DNA of 64,000 nt from Burkholderiales bacterium (GCA_019744975.1 JAIETP010000027.1:1-64000); one strand, 5' to 3'. Counted from the stretch's first letter, positions 43,721-52,823 are shown. Made by a program: numbers and translations. The notes: generated from the letters alone by a model not told the origin.

Positions 43721-44692
43721 ATGGACTCGGTAACAATGTCTTATCTCGGCCTGGATGTCTCCAAGGTCAAAGTTGATTGCGCTTTGTTGTTAAATAACAA
43801 GGTGAAATCGAAAGTGGTTCAGAACTCCCCGGAGGGCTTTAATGCGTTGACGCAGTGGCTGGTCAAACACGGTGCAGACCATGTTCATGTCTGCTGCGAG
43901 GCAACCGGGACCTACAGCGATGCGATAGCGCTGTTTCTGCATGAGCAGGGGTATGTCGTGAGCATGGTCAACCCGGCACAGATTGCGGCTTACGCCCAGT
44001 CCCAGCTCGCGCGTGCGAAAACCGACGCTCTGGATGCACGGCTGATCGTACGTTACTGCGAGCGCGAGCGGCCTGTGGCTTGGACGCCACCGCCGGCCGA
44101 GGAGCGCCTGCTGCTGGTGCTGCTGCGCGATCTGCAGGATTTGCAGACGATGCAGCAAGCGGAATCCAATCGTCTGGAGACGGCACACCCCGGTGTGCGC
44201 GAGCGCATCGAGCGCCATCTGGACTTCCTCGCCCGTGAGATTGAGGACCTCAGAAAGAAGATCGAGCAGCACATCGACCATCACGACAATCTGCGGGGCC
44301 GGCGTGACTTGCTCGACAGCGTACCGGGACTGGGTGAGCACACCATCCCTTGGTTGATTGCCTATCTGGGTGATGGCCAGCGATTCGATGGCGCCAAGCG
44401 TGCGGTCGCCTTCTTCGGCCTGTGTCCGAAACCCCGACAATCGGGCAGCAGCGTGCGGGGCAAAGCCCGCATTGCCAAGACTGGGCACGCAGACCTGCGC
44501 CGTGCCCTGTATATGCCCGCCATGGTCGCCTACAGCCGCTGTGCCGCCTTCGCACCCTTCGTGCAACGGCTTAAAGCCGCGGGCAAGCCACCCAAGGTGA
44601 TCATCGTCGCGCTGATGCGTAAACTCGTCACCATCGCTCAGGCCATACTCAAATCCGGCAAGCCCTTCGATCCAACGCTACATCACGCTTGA
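43721..44692 (+). mobile_element. IS110-family element (transposase ORF)
   Basis: The 323-residue transposase starts at ATG 43721 (MDSVTMSYLGLDVSK). It has an N-terminal DEDD RuvC-like domain (YLGLDVSKVKVDCAL, CCEATGTYSDAIALFLHEQGYVVSMVNPAQIAAYA, KTDALDARLIVRY) and a C-terminal Transposase_20 domain (LLDSVPGLGEHTIPWLIAYLGD, and GKARIAKTGHADLRRALYMPA). The reading frame is intact, so it may be active. No terminal inverted repeats or target duplication were recognised, which is normal for IS110. It sits right after the candidate cassettes. Confidence 0.88.
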
Positions 44693-44783
44693 CTCGGATA
44701 ACGGTATCTACAACACGTTTCCCCACCCCGCCCCTGCTATACAATCCCTCCAGCACTCACAAAAAAGCACAGGGAGAAACACC

Positions 44784-45359
44784 ATGGGCATAGGCACAAT
44801 AATCACACTAGGCATCCTGATCATCATCGCCGTCTACGGCGTCACGATCTACAACAGCCTGGTCCAGATCAAACACAACGTCACCAAGGCCTGGGCCAAT
44901 ATCGACGTGTTGCTGAAGCAGCGCCACGACGAGCTGCCCAAGCTGGTCGAGACCTGCAAGCAGTACATGAAATTCGAGCAGGACACGCTGACCCGCGTCA
45001 TCGAGGCACGCTCCAAGGTGTTCACCGCGCGCGAAGCGCAGAACGTTCCCGCGCTGGGCCAGGCCGAAGGCGGTTTGCGTGCTGCGCTGGGCAGCCTGTT
45101 CGCGCTGGCCGAGTCTTACCCTGATCTCAAGGCCAACCAGACCTTCCAGCAGTTGCAGACGCGCATCTCCAGCCTTGAAAACGCGATTGCCGACCGCCGC
45201 GAGTTCTACAACGAGTCGGTCAACGTCAACAACGTGCGCATTGAACAGTTTCCGGACGCGATCATCGCGCGGCTGCTCAATTTCAAGGAAGCGCAGCTGC
45301 TGGAGTTCACCGAGGAAGAAAAAAAGGACGTCGACGTCAAGCAGCTGTTCGGCTCCTGA
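44784..45359 (+). CDS. LemA family protein
   Basis: A 191-residue membrane-anchored helical protein: one N-terminal helix (IITLGILIIIAVYGVTIY) and the LemA core NSLVQIKHNVTKAWANIDVLLKQRHDELPKLVETCKQYM. It is a coiled-coil-like three-helix fold with no known enzymatic role. Followed after 26 nt by the GIDE-domain gene, with which LemA often forms an operon. Confidence 0.9.
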   Translation: MGIGTIITLGILIIIAVYGVTIYNSLVQIKHNVTKAWANIDVLLKQRHDELPKLVETCKQYMKFEQDTLTRVIEARSKVFTAREAQNVPALGQAEGGLRAALGSLFALAESYPDLKANQTFQQLQTRISSLENAIADRREFYNESVNVNNVRIEQFPDAIIARLLNFKEAQLLEFTEEEKKDVDVKQLFGS

Positions 45360-45385
45360 TGTGCTGATCTGCGCCATCGCGCAAC

Positions 45386-46291
45386 ATGTTCGGTAAAACA
45401 CGTACGCACGGCCCTTGGTGGCTCTCGGGCGCGGCGCATTTTTTCATCATCATTGTTGCCGTCAAAACGGAAACACCCGCGGCATGGCCCTGGGCGCTGC
45501 TGGCGATGTGCGGCGTCAGTTTTTTCGCCTGGCTCGGCAATCACCGCCGTTACCGCCAGATCCACGACCTGCCCACATCCAAGGTCGCCTCCGCCGCCCA
45601 GGGTTATGTCGAACTGATCGGCCGCGGCGAACCGGTCGACGGCGAGCCGGTCATCAGCAAACTCGGGCGCAAACCCTGCTGCTGGTACCGCTACGAAATC
45701 GAAGAGCAGAAATCCGACAACAAGTGGCAAACCATAGACCAGGGCACCAGCGTCGCCCATTTCCTGCTGGTCGACGATACCGGCGCCTGCGTGATTTCAC
45801 CTGAGAACGCGGAAGTGGTCACCAGCAACCACCGGACCTGGATCGAGGAACCCTATCGCCACACCGAATGGCTGCTGATGCCCGGGGAAGTACTCTACGC
45901 GCTAGGGGAGTTCGTCACCCACAGCGGCAACGTCGGCGGCCATGCCGATGAACGCGAGGAAATCCGCCTGCTGATCGACGACTGGAAACGCGACCAGCAG
46001 GCGCTGAACGAACGCTTCGACCTGAACCGCGACGGCACCATCGACATGAAGGAATGGGAACTGGCCCGCCTGCAGGCTGCGCGCGAAATCCGCAATCAGC
46101 GCGCATCACAAATGAACAAACACGTCGAAGGAGTACATCTCTTGCGCCGGCCTCGCGACAAACGCCTGTTCCTGCTTGCCAATGAAATGCCTGATACGCT
46201 GGGCCGGCGTTACCGGCTGTGGAGCCTGTTCCATCTGCTCGTCATGATCGGTACCGGCATCGGCAGCCTGATCCTGTTCGGCGTAAAATAA
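45386..46291 (+). CDS. GIDE-domain membrane protein with EF-hand
   Basis: A 301-residue protein with N-terminal hydrophobic helices (WWLSGAAHFFIIIVAV, PWALLAMCGVSFFAWLG), a GIDE (E3 ligase-like) domain seen in AAQGYVELIGRGEPV and GRKPCCWYRYEIEE, an EF-hand loop DLNRDGTIDMKEWE near residue 214, and a C-terminal helix (LFHLLVMIGTGIGSLILFG). It is the usual LemA partner. No RING or catalytic residues are seen, so ligase activity is not implied. The Ca2+ site suggests calcium sensing. Confidence 0.8.
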   Translation: MFGKTRTHGPWWLSGAAHFFIIIVAVKTETPAAWPWALLAMCGVSFFAWLGNHRRYRQIHDLPTSKVASAAQGYVELIGRGEPVDGEPVISKLGRKPCCWYRYEIEEQKSDNKWQTIDQGTSVAHFLLVDDTGACVISPENAEVVTSNHRTWIEEPYRHTEWLLMPGEVLYALGEFVTHSGNVGGHADEREEIRLLIDDWKRDQQALNERFDLNRDGTIDMKEWELARLQAAREIRNQRASQMNKHVEGVHLLRRPRDKRLFLLANEMPDTLGRRYRLWSLFHLLVMIGTGIGSLILFGVK

Positions 46292-46293
46292 TA

Positions 46294-46315
46294 CAATAAA
46301 ATCAAATACTTATGA
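46294..46315 (+). repeat. Dispersed AT-rich motif, copy 2
   Basis: Identical over 22 bp to 6190-6211. It contains the start codon region of the alpha/beta hydrolase (ATGATG at 46312). No SD precedes that start, so the motif may serve in translation or transcription here. Confidence 0.6.
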
Positions 46316-47199
46316 TGAAAGAGCAGTACATCCAGGGTTTGGACAGCCGCGGGTTTCACCAACTGCATTACACCGAATGGGGTGATGCAGAAAATCCGCG
46401 CGTGGTGATCTGCGTGCACGGCCTGACGCGCAACTGCCGCGATTTTGATGCGCTGGCCGCAGCACTGCAGAACGAACTGCGCGTGGTTTCGGTGAGCATT
46501 GCCGGACGCGGCAAAAGCAGCTGGCTGACCAACCCCGACGATTACTGTTATCCGCAATACATGGCCGACATGACGGCGCTGATCGCGCGTGTCACCGCCA
46601 TCGGCAGCAACGATATTTCCTGGGTCGGCACCTCGATGGGCGGCATGCTCGGCATGCTGCTCGCATCACGCCCTGAAACACCGATCAAACGTCTGGTGCT
46701 GAACGATGTCGGCGCCGTCATCCCCAAAGCGGCGATGGAACGCATCGGCAGCTACGTCAGCAAGATTCTGCGCTTCGAAAGCCTCGAAGAAACCGAGGCC
46801 TGGCTGCGCATTACACTCGCACCGTTCGGACCACTGAGCGATGCGCAATGGCGGCATTTGACCGTACACAATTCAAAACAGCATGACGACGGCAGCTGGA
46901 GCATGAATTACGATCCGGGCATTGCCCTGCCTTTCCAAAAGGCGCAGGCCCGCGACATCGAGCTGTGGAATTACTACGACACGATCCGCTGTCCCACACT
47001 GCTGCTGCGCGGCGCGTTATCCGATCTGCTGCAAAAAGACATTGCCGTGCAGATGACGCAGCGCGGCCCGCGGCCGGAACTGGTCGAATTTGCAGGCATC
47101 GGTCACGCACCGGCGCTGATGAGCGATGACCAGATCCGGGTCGTGCGCAATTTCCTGCTGCAGGGTCAGGCTGGAACAACCGCGCCGACGAGGGGATAA
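46312..47199 (+). CDS. Alpha/beta hydrolase
   Basis: A 295-residue hydrolase with the nucleophile elbow GTSMGGMLGM and an HG motif CVHGLTRNCRDFD forming the oxyanion hole. The catalytic His is likely in GIGHAPALM near the C-terminus. Substrate unknown. It follows the GIDE gene by 20 nt. The ATGATG start is embedded in the AT-rich motif and has no SD; a leaderless or motif-driven start is possible. PlsC-like acyltransferase follows 15 nt later. Confidence 0.8.
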   Translation: MMKEQYIQGLDSRGFHQLHYTEWGDAENPRVVICVHGLTRNCRDFDALAAALQNELRVVSVSIAGRGKSSWLTNPDDYCYPQYMADMTALIARVTAIGSNDISWVGTSMGGMLGMLLASRPETPIKRLVLNDVGAVIPKAAMERIGSYVSKILRFESLEETEAWLRITLAPFGPLSDAQWRHLTVHNSKQHDDGSWSMNYDPGIALPFQKAQARDIELWNYYDTIRCPTLLLRGALSDLLQKDIAVQMTQRGPRPELVEFAGIGHAPALMSDDQIRVVRNFLLQGQAGTTAPTRG

Positions 47200-47214
47200 G
47201 GGGGAATAAAGGAG

Positions 47215-47958
47215 ATGTTGCTGCTGCTGCGATTGCTGCGGAAATTCCTGGGCTGGATGGATTTCATCCTGGTCAGCCTGCTGGTTTATGTGCTGGCCTG
47301 GCTGCCGTGGCCCGGCAAACATCCGGTGGCGCACCTGTTCCCCGTCTGGTGCAGGACTTTCGTGCGCGCACTCGACGTCGACATCCGCGTTCATCAAAAA
47401 AATCGCCGGCGTCTGCCCCAGCGCTACATTCTCATCGCCAATCATCCCTCGGCTTTCGAGGACATCGGCATCCCGGCGGTATTCAACGTGGTGTCCCTGG
47501 CCAAACTCCAGGTGCAGGACTGGTTCATCGCGGGGCGGATTGCGAAGACGGCGGGTACGCTGTTCGTGGACCGCGACAATCCCGAATCGCGGCAGCAGGT
47601 CATCCAGACCATGGTGGACGCCGTCAACGCCGGCCGCAACATCGCGCTCTATCCTGAAGGGGGCTGCAAGGGACGGCGCCTGCACAAGGAATTCAAATCC
47701 GGGGCCTTCGATGTCTCAATCCGGACGGGAATCCCGATCCTGCCGGTATTCCTGCACTACGAAGCGCAGGACGATTTCGAGTGGCAGCCCCCCTACACGC
47801 TGCCGGACAAGATCCGCCACTTCATCAATGCATCAAACAACCGCGCCAATTACTACGTGTTCGACCCGCTGGACCCCAAGGACTACGCCGACAAATACGC
47901 CATGAAAGCGGCAGCGTATGCCCTGTACGTGCGCTGGAATGCTCAGTACCTGGAGTAA
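47215..47958 (+). CDS. PlsC-like lysophospholipid acyltransferase
   Basis: A 247-residue glycerolipid acyltransferase with one N-terminal helix (LVSLLVYVLAWLPWP). Motif I reads NHPSAFED: the HX4D catalytic dyad is HX4E or HX5D here, an unusual spacing. Motif III is YPEGGCKGRRLHKEFKSGAF and motif IV IPILPVFLHY. The likely reaction is acyl transfer to lysophosphatidate or another lyso-lipid. It is the last of a LemA-GIDE-hydrolase-PlsC run on the plus strand. Confidence 0.8.
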   Translation: MLLLLRLLRKFLGWMDFILVSLLVYVLAWLPWPGKHPVAHLFPVWCRTFVRALDVDIRVHQKNRRRLPQRYILIANHPSAFEDIGIPAVFNVVSLAKLQVQDWFIAGRIAKTAGTLFVDRDNPESRQQVIQTMVDAVNAGRNIALYPEGGCKGRRLHKEFKSGAFDVSIRTGIPILPVFLHYEAQDDFEWQPPYTLPDKIRHFINASNNRANYYVFDPLDPKDYADKYAMKAAAYALYVRWNAQYLE

Positions 47959-48005
47959 AGCGGCAGGTACGCGCCCGAAGGAATTCTCCCGAGGTTGATT
48001 CTGCG

Positions 48006-48665
48006 CTACGCGGTCTTTGCGCCAGCCATCGCCTGCTGCATCCCCTGCAGCAAGACTTCGGGATCCTGCGCGCCGGACATGCCGATGCTGCGGTTGAAAA
48101 TGAAAAACGGTACGCCGTTGACGCCTGCATTGCGCGCCTCGACATCGGCGCTGCGGATCACGTCGGCATCCGCCCCGCTCTCCAGATATTTCAGCGTCCC
48201 GTCACGATCCAGTCCGGCCTGCGCCGCGTAATCGGCGAGCACGGCGCTGTCGGTCAGGTTCGCACCCTCGATGAAATAGGCGCGGAACAGCGCCTCCGCC
48301 ACCGCGTCCTGTTTGCCCAGCCCGCCGGCATGATGCAGCAGCCGGTGCGCCTTCACTGTGTTGGGCTGCACGGCGATTTTTTCGAATTGCATGTCCAGCC
48401 CGACGGTCCTGCCGACATTGGCCACGCGCTGGTAACGGCTGTGGTCCTTGTCGCCGAATTTTTGCCGGATGTATTCCAGGCGCGGGATTCCGGACTCCGG
48501 CAAATCGGGGTTCAACTGAAACGGCAGCCAGCGCACGGCCGGCGGTTCTTCATCGGGATACAGTTCAGCGAACTGCTTCAGCGCGATTTCCAGCTTGCGC
48601 TTGCCGATGAAGCACCAAGGTCAAACCACGTCGGAAACGATGTCGATGCTCAGGCGTTTGTTCAT
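48006..48665 (-). CDS. DsbA/FrnE-family oxidoreductase with in-frame TGA at the first Cys of CPWC
   Basis: Thioredoxin-fold oxidoreductase of 219 codons from ATG 48665, which has GGAG 5 nt upstream. The first codons read MNKRLSIDIVSDVV, then TGA at 48621-48623, then PWCFIGKRKLEIAL. Family members have CPWC at this spot, so TGA replaces exactly the first catalytic Cys. The frame is otherwise intact to the C-terminus (NGVPFFIFNRSIGMSGAQDPEVLLQGM). Either selenocysteine (UPWC) or a nonsense mutation. A 9-bp stem with one bulge follows directly after TGA, but its loop lies only 11 nt away, shorter than usual for a bacterial SECIS, and does not begin with a G. Confidence 0.75.
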
Positions 48666-48705
48666 GGGTTCTCCGTGAAAGGCGGATGTCAGGTCACAGT
48701 TATAA

Positions 48706-48726
48706 CATAACCTATTGTTTTTATTG
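48706..48726 (-). repeat. Dispersed AT-rich motif, variant copy on the minus strand
   Basis: Read on the minus strand it is CAATAAAAACAATAGGTTAT, a variant of the motif at 6190-6211. It lies between the MmgE/PrpD stop and the DsbA-like gene. Confidence 0.4.
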
Positions 48727-48745
48727 TATATTTTTATATCATGGC

Positions 48746-50134
48746 TCAGGTGCGCAGGGAATTCAGATCCAGCTTGCCGTCAAAAAACCCGGGCACTGAT
48801 TTCAGAAAAGCGGCGCACTGCTGCTCGCTCCAGCCGCCGAACAGCGCATTCAACCGGAACTTGTCCTCGATGTCGGCACGCGACAGCGGCTCCTGCACGC
48901 CGCCGCGGATATGCGGTTGACGCTCCTCGAACACGCGGCCGTCCTTCAAGGTCATCCGCACATGGCCGGTATAAGCCTTGGGGTATGGATTTTTGGGATC
49001 AACGACGTATTTTACTTTCGAAGCCAGTGCGAGTATGCGTTCGTCACGCACGGTCTTTTCGGTGAAGGCCGCCAGCCCCGCGCCGCCGGTGACAAAGGCC
49101 ACCGCGATGTTGAAGGGCGCGCTGAATTTCGCCGCGTATTCATTGGCCGGGCGGTGTTTTGACGGCAGCGGATCCCACAGACGGTGCACATAACCTTCCG
49201 CGGTTTCGCACAACACATCGGCCACGTCTTCCGCGGAAAATCCTTTTTTCGCCAGGCGCAGCGCACAATCCACGTAGGGCTGGTTCATGGTGCCGGTGGC
49301 ATAGGGTTTGAAGGTGATGCGCGAGGTGTACCAGTCGCTGCCGAAATCGCGGGTCAGCACATCGTAATTGCCTTCAGTGGCGCGGGCAAAACCATTTAAC
49401 AAACCGTGCGTACCCTCGAACACCGTGCGCGGCCCGAGAAAGCCCTGTTGCCCGAGGCGGCAGGCCTGGATGCCGACCTGCGCCGCCCAGCCGGCGTGCA
49501 GGCGCTTGGTCCACGCCCCTTCCGCGAGATACTCAATGATGCCGCTGGCCATGCTGCCGGCGATGCCCAGTGCATCCACGGTCTGTTGTTTGTTCAGTTT
49601 CAGCGTACGCGCCACCGCCACGGTCGCCGCCATCGCACCGAGCACCGCGGTCGGGTGGAAGCCGGATTTGTGGATCGCCTTCGGAATCACCATCGACATC
49701 CGGCACAGGGTTTCAACACCCGCGACAAAACCCGCCAATGCATCACGACCATCACAAGCAAACCGTTCAGCAGCCGCCAGCACCGCAGGTCCGATGACCG
49801 TGCTCGAATGCACCGGTCCGCCTTCGAAAGTGTCGTCGAAATCCTCGCCATGGGTCGCGGTGCCGTTGATCAGCGCCGCGGCCTCGGCCGAAAATGTCTG
49901 CGTGTGCCCGATGGCCGTGCAGGGTCCACCGGCATCAACACCGGCGATCACTGCTTTCACATAGTCGGTATCACGCGCCGCCACGCACAGGCCGACGACA
50001 TCAATCAGCAATTCTTCGGCGCGGGCGCGCACGGCTTCGGGCACTTTCCCTGCGGTCAGTGCGATGGCCTGGTCGGCCAGTTTTTCGGCTACGGCTACTT
50101 CGGGTAATTTTACGGTCATCGCCTGTTCAATCAT
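48746..50134 (-). CDS. MmgE/PrpD family protein (copy 1)
   Basis: A 462-residue protein of the 2-methylcitrate dehydratase/aconitate-like MmgE/PrpD family. Core segments are EELLIDVVGLCVAARDTDYV, NGTATHGEDFDDTFEGGPVHSSTVI and LGIAGSMASGIIEYLAEGAWTKRLHAGWAA. The real substrate may be another hydroxy-tricarboxylate or related acid. It follows the TctC gene by 86 nt in one run VOC-tctB-tctA-tctC-this gene, so it probably acts on the transported acid. A second copy at 58409 is in a different context. Confidence 0.85.
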   Translation of the reverse strand: MIEQAMTVKLPEVAVAEKLADQAIALTAGKVPEAVRARAEELLIDVVGLCVAARDTDYVKAVIAGVDAGGPCTAIGHTQTFSAEAAALINGTATHGEDFDDTFEGGPVHSSTVIGPAVLAAAERFACDGRDALAGFVAGVETLCRMSMVIPKAIHKSGFHPTAVLGAMAATVAVARTLKLNKQQTVDALGIAGSMASGIIEYLAEGAWTKRLHAGWAAQVGIQACRLGQQGFLGPRTVFEGTHGLLNGFARATEGNYDVLTRDFGSDWYTSRITFKPYATGTMNQPYVDCALRLAKKGFSAEDVADVLCETAEGYVHRLWDPLPSKHRPANEYAAKFSAPFNIAVAFVTGGAGLAAFTEKTVRDERILALASKVKYVVDPKNPYPKAYTGHVRMTLKDGRVFEERQPHIRGGVQEPLSRADIEDKFRLNALFGGWSEQQCAAFLKSVPGFFDGKLDLNSLRT

Positions 50135-50220
50135 TCCAATAAAGAAACGGGGGCCGGCAGCCCGTCAGCTGCATACCCCCGCCAAAATCACCCCGTTGCC
50201 GGGGCACGTTACGTTGCGAC

Positions 50221-51195
50221 TCAGCGCACGACCTTGGCGCCGGCTTCTTTGAGGATACCGCGCATCTGATCGGAATAAACATCGAAGAACTTGGTCAGTT
50301 CTGCGGACTTCATGTAACCATCCTCGAACTGCTGCTCTTCGAGGTATTTGCGCCAGGTCGCCGTTTTGGTAATACGCAGGAACAGATCCTCGTAATAGGC
50401 CAGCACATCGGGGGCCACGCCGGCGGGCATCACGATGCCGCGCACCTGCGGCACGTTCGGAATGTCGTAACCAGCTTCCTTGATGGTCGGCACGTTGGGA
50501 AAACCGGCCAGGCGTTTGTCGGAAACCTGGGCGATCACCCGCATGTTGCCGGCCTTGATGTGCTCCCCGGCTTCCTGCGGTTCCACCACCATCATGTTGA
50601 CATGGCCGCCAAGCAGCGCGGCAATACGCTCACCACCGCCCGGGAAGGAGATATAGGCCCAGCTGGAACCGCTCTCCTTCATCAGCAGCTGGCGCACCAC
50701 GTTGTCGCGGCTGGTGATCGAACCACCCGACTGCTTCATCGTGCCCGGCGCTTTTTTCGCGGCCTCGATGAAGTCCTTCAGTGTCTTGTACGGCGCATCA
50801 CCCTTCACCGCCACCAGCGCCGGCTCCAGCACCAGGCGCGCGACCGGCGTCATGTCCTTGACCGTGTACTTGGCCTCGGCGCGCGTCAGCGGGTTGGTCA
50901 GCCAGTTGCCGGTGAATACGGCGATGGCATGGGTGTCGCCCTTTTTCTCGGCGACATAAGCCATCGCCGTCAGCCCCCCACCGCCGGACTTGTTGTTGAC
51001 CTGGAAACGCACCGGGGCGAGATTTTCCTTCTCGACCACCTGCGCGATAAACCGTGCCAGCACATCGGCGCCACCACCGGGACCGGTGTGTACGATGAAT
51101 TCGACCGGCTTGGTCGGTTTGAACTGGGCCCAGGCCGGGGCTGCCGCCAGGGCTGCCGCGCAGGCCGCAATAACCATCGATGAACGTAGTTTCAT
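50221..51195 (-). CDS. Bug family substrate-binding protein (TctC-like)
   Basis: Periplasmic receptor of a tripartite tricarboxylate transporter, 324 residues from ATG 51195 with SD AGGAG. The signal peptide KLRSSMVIAACAAALAAAPAWA is cleaved before QFKPTK, and VEFIVHTGPGGGADVLARF is the Bug ligand loop. The ligand is a carboxylate; identity unknown. The longer open frame upstream is the leader. Unlike the classical tctCBA order, here it follows tctA. Confidence 0.9.
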   Translation of the reverse strand: MKLRSSMVIAACAAALAAAPAWAQFKPTKPVEFIVHTGPGGGADVLARFIAQVVEKENLAPVRFQVNNKSGGGGLTAMAYVAEKKGDTHAIAVFTGNWLTNPLTRAEAKYTVKDMTPVARLVLEPALVAVKGDAPYKTLKDFIEAAKKAPGTMKQSGGSITSRDNVVRQLLMKESGSSWAYISFPGGGERIAALLGGHVNMMVVEPQEAGEHIKAGNMRVIAQVSDKRLAGFPNVPTIKEAGYDIPNVPQVRGIVMPAGVAPDVLAYYEDLFLRITKTATWRKYLEEQQFEDGYMKSAELTKFFDVYSDQMRGILKEAGAKVVR

Positions 51196-51310
51196 TTTGT
51201 GTTCTCCTCGTTGTGTTGAAATTGTACTTATTGATATTTTCCAAAAACATGACAGCCTCGCCAGAGGCATGTTTTTGTCATTATTCATGGAATTCTCATT
51301 ACATTCATAC

Positions 51311-52822
51311 TTAACCGTTTTCTTCGATTGCCTTGATACGCCATGCATTGGCCTTGCGGAACAGCGGCAGAAACAGCAGTGCAATGGTCAAAAGTAACAT
51401 CACCGCCGAAATCGGTCTAGACACCAGGATGCCGAGATCGCCCTGCGACATCATCAGCGACTGGCGCAGCGCGCGTTCCATCGAATCGCCGAGCACCAGG
51501 CCGAGGATCAGCGGCGCCGACGGATAATCCAGCCGCCGCATCACGTAACCGAGCAGGCCGAAGACTGCCAGCAACCAGCAATCAAACAGGCTGCCCGAGA
51601 CTGAATACACGCCGACGATCGAAATGCCGAAAATGATCGGGTAAAGGAAATATTCCCGCAGCTTGAGGATTTGCGCAAACAGCGGGATCAGCGGCAGATT
51701 CAGCACCAGCAGCATGATGTTGCCGACATACATGCTGGCGATCAACCCCCAGAACAGTTCCGGGTTGTCCTGGATCATCAGGGGTCCCGGGCGCAATCCC
51801 CAGAGGATGAATGCCGCGAGCAGGATTGCCGTGGTGCCGGAGCCGGGGATGCCCAGCGTCAGCAGCGGCACCATGGCGCCACCGGTTTCCGAGTTGTTGG
51901 CGCCTTCGGGTGCGGCCACACCCTCGGGCACGCCGGTACCGAATTTCTCCGGATGTTTGGACACCGCTTTTTCGATGCCGTAGGAAATGAACGATGCCAC
52001 CGTCGAGCCGGCGCCCGGCAACACACCGATGATGAAGCCGATGATCGAGCCGTTGAGAAAAGCAAAACGGCAGGCTTTCAATTCAGCCATGGTCGGCAAC
52101 AGATTACGCAGACCCTTGGGCACCGGCAGCATGGTGCCCTCGCCGCGTTTTTCCATGTTGCCGAACACTTCGCCCAGCGCAAAAACGCCGATGGCGACAA
52201 TGACAAAATCCACACCGTCCAGGAGTTCGGACTGGCCGAAGGTGAAACGCGATGCGTCGCTGAACAGGTCGATGCCCATGCTGGCGATCCACAGTCCCAC
52301 CAGCATCGCCAGCAAGGCCTTGACCATTGATGCCCCCGCGAGCAGCACCACCATCGCCAGCCCCATCGCCATCAACGCAAAATATTCGGGCGAGCTGAAC
52401 GACAGCCCGAACTTCGCCAGCGGCGGCGCCAGCAGCATCAGGCCGATCACACCCACGGTGCCGGCGATGAAGGAGGAAATCGCGGCAATGCCAAGCGCAG
52501 CCCCGGCCCGCCCCTTGCGCGCCATCTGGTAACCGTCGAGGCAGGTCACCACCGATGCCGACTCACCGGGCACGTTGAGCAGAATAGCCGTGGTCGAGCC
52601 GCCGTATTTGGCGCCGTAATAGATGCCGGCGAGCATGATCACCGCAGTGGTCGGCGGCATGCTGAAGGTCAGCGGCAGCAGCATCGCGATGGTCGCCGCG
52701 GGTCCGAGGCCCGGCAACACGCCCACCACGGTGCCGAGGAACACACCGACAAAACACCAGAACAGGTTCAGCGGCGCGAAAGCGACGGCAAAACCGTGGC
52801 CCAGGCTGGTCAGGACTTCCAT
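51311..52822 (-). CDS. Tripartite tricarboxylate transporter large membrane subunit (TctA-like)
   Basis: A 503-residue permease with 10-12 helices. Signatures: LGTVVGVLPGLGPAATIAMLLP near the N-terminus and GFIIGVLPGAGSTVASFISY in the second half, an internal repeat. ATG 52822 is one base after the TctB stop (TGACATG); the frame is open upstream inside tctB. Works with TctB and the downstream TctC-like receptor. Confidence 0.92.
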   Translation of the reverse strand: MEVLTSLGHGFAVAFAPLNLFWCFVGVFLGTVVGVLPGLGPAATIAMLLPLTFSMPPTTAVIMLAGIYYGAKYGGSTTAILLNVPGESASVVTCLDGYQMARKGRAGAALGIAAISSFIAGTVGVIGLMLLAPPLAKFGLSFSSPEYFALMAMGLAMVVLLAGASMVKALLAMLVGLWIASMGIDLFSDASRFTFGQSELLDGVDFVIVAIGVFALGEVFGNMEKRGEGTMLPVPKGLRNLLPTMAELKACRFAFLNGSIIGFIIGVLPGAGSTVASFISYGIEKAVSKHPEKFGTGVPEGVAAPEGANNSETGGAMVPLLTLGIPGSGTTAILLAAFILWGLRPGPLMIQDNPELFWGLIASMYVGNIMLLVLNLPLIPLFAQILKLREYFLYPIIFGISIVGVYSVSGSLFDCWLLAVFGLLGYVMRRLDYPSAPLILGLVLGDSMERALRQSLMMSQGDLGILVSRPISAVMLLLTIALLFLPLFRKANAWRIKAIEENG

Positions 52823-52823
52823 G

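Noticed and set aside
48580-48623. Canonical bacterial SECIS element after the TGA
   Set aside because: A stem is present, but the loop lies only 11 nt after TGA and does not start with a G, so I do not call it; the Sec idea rests on the position of the TGA.
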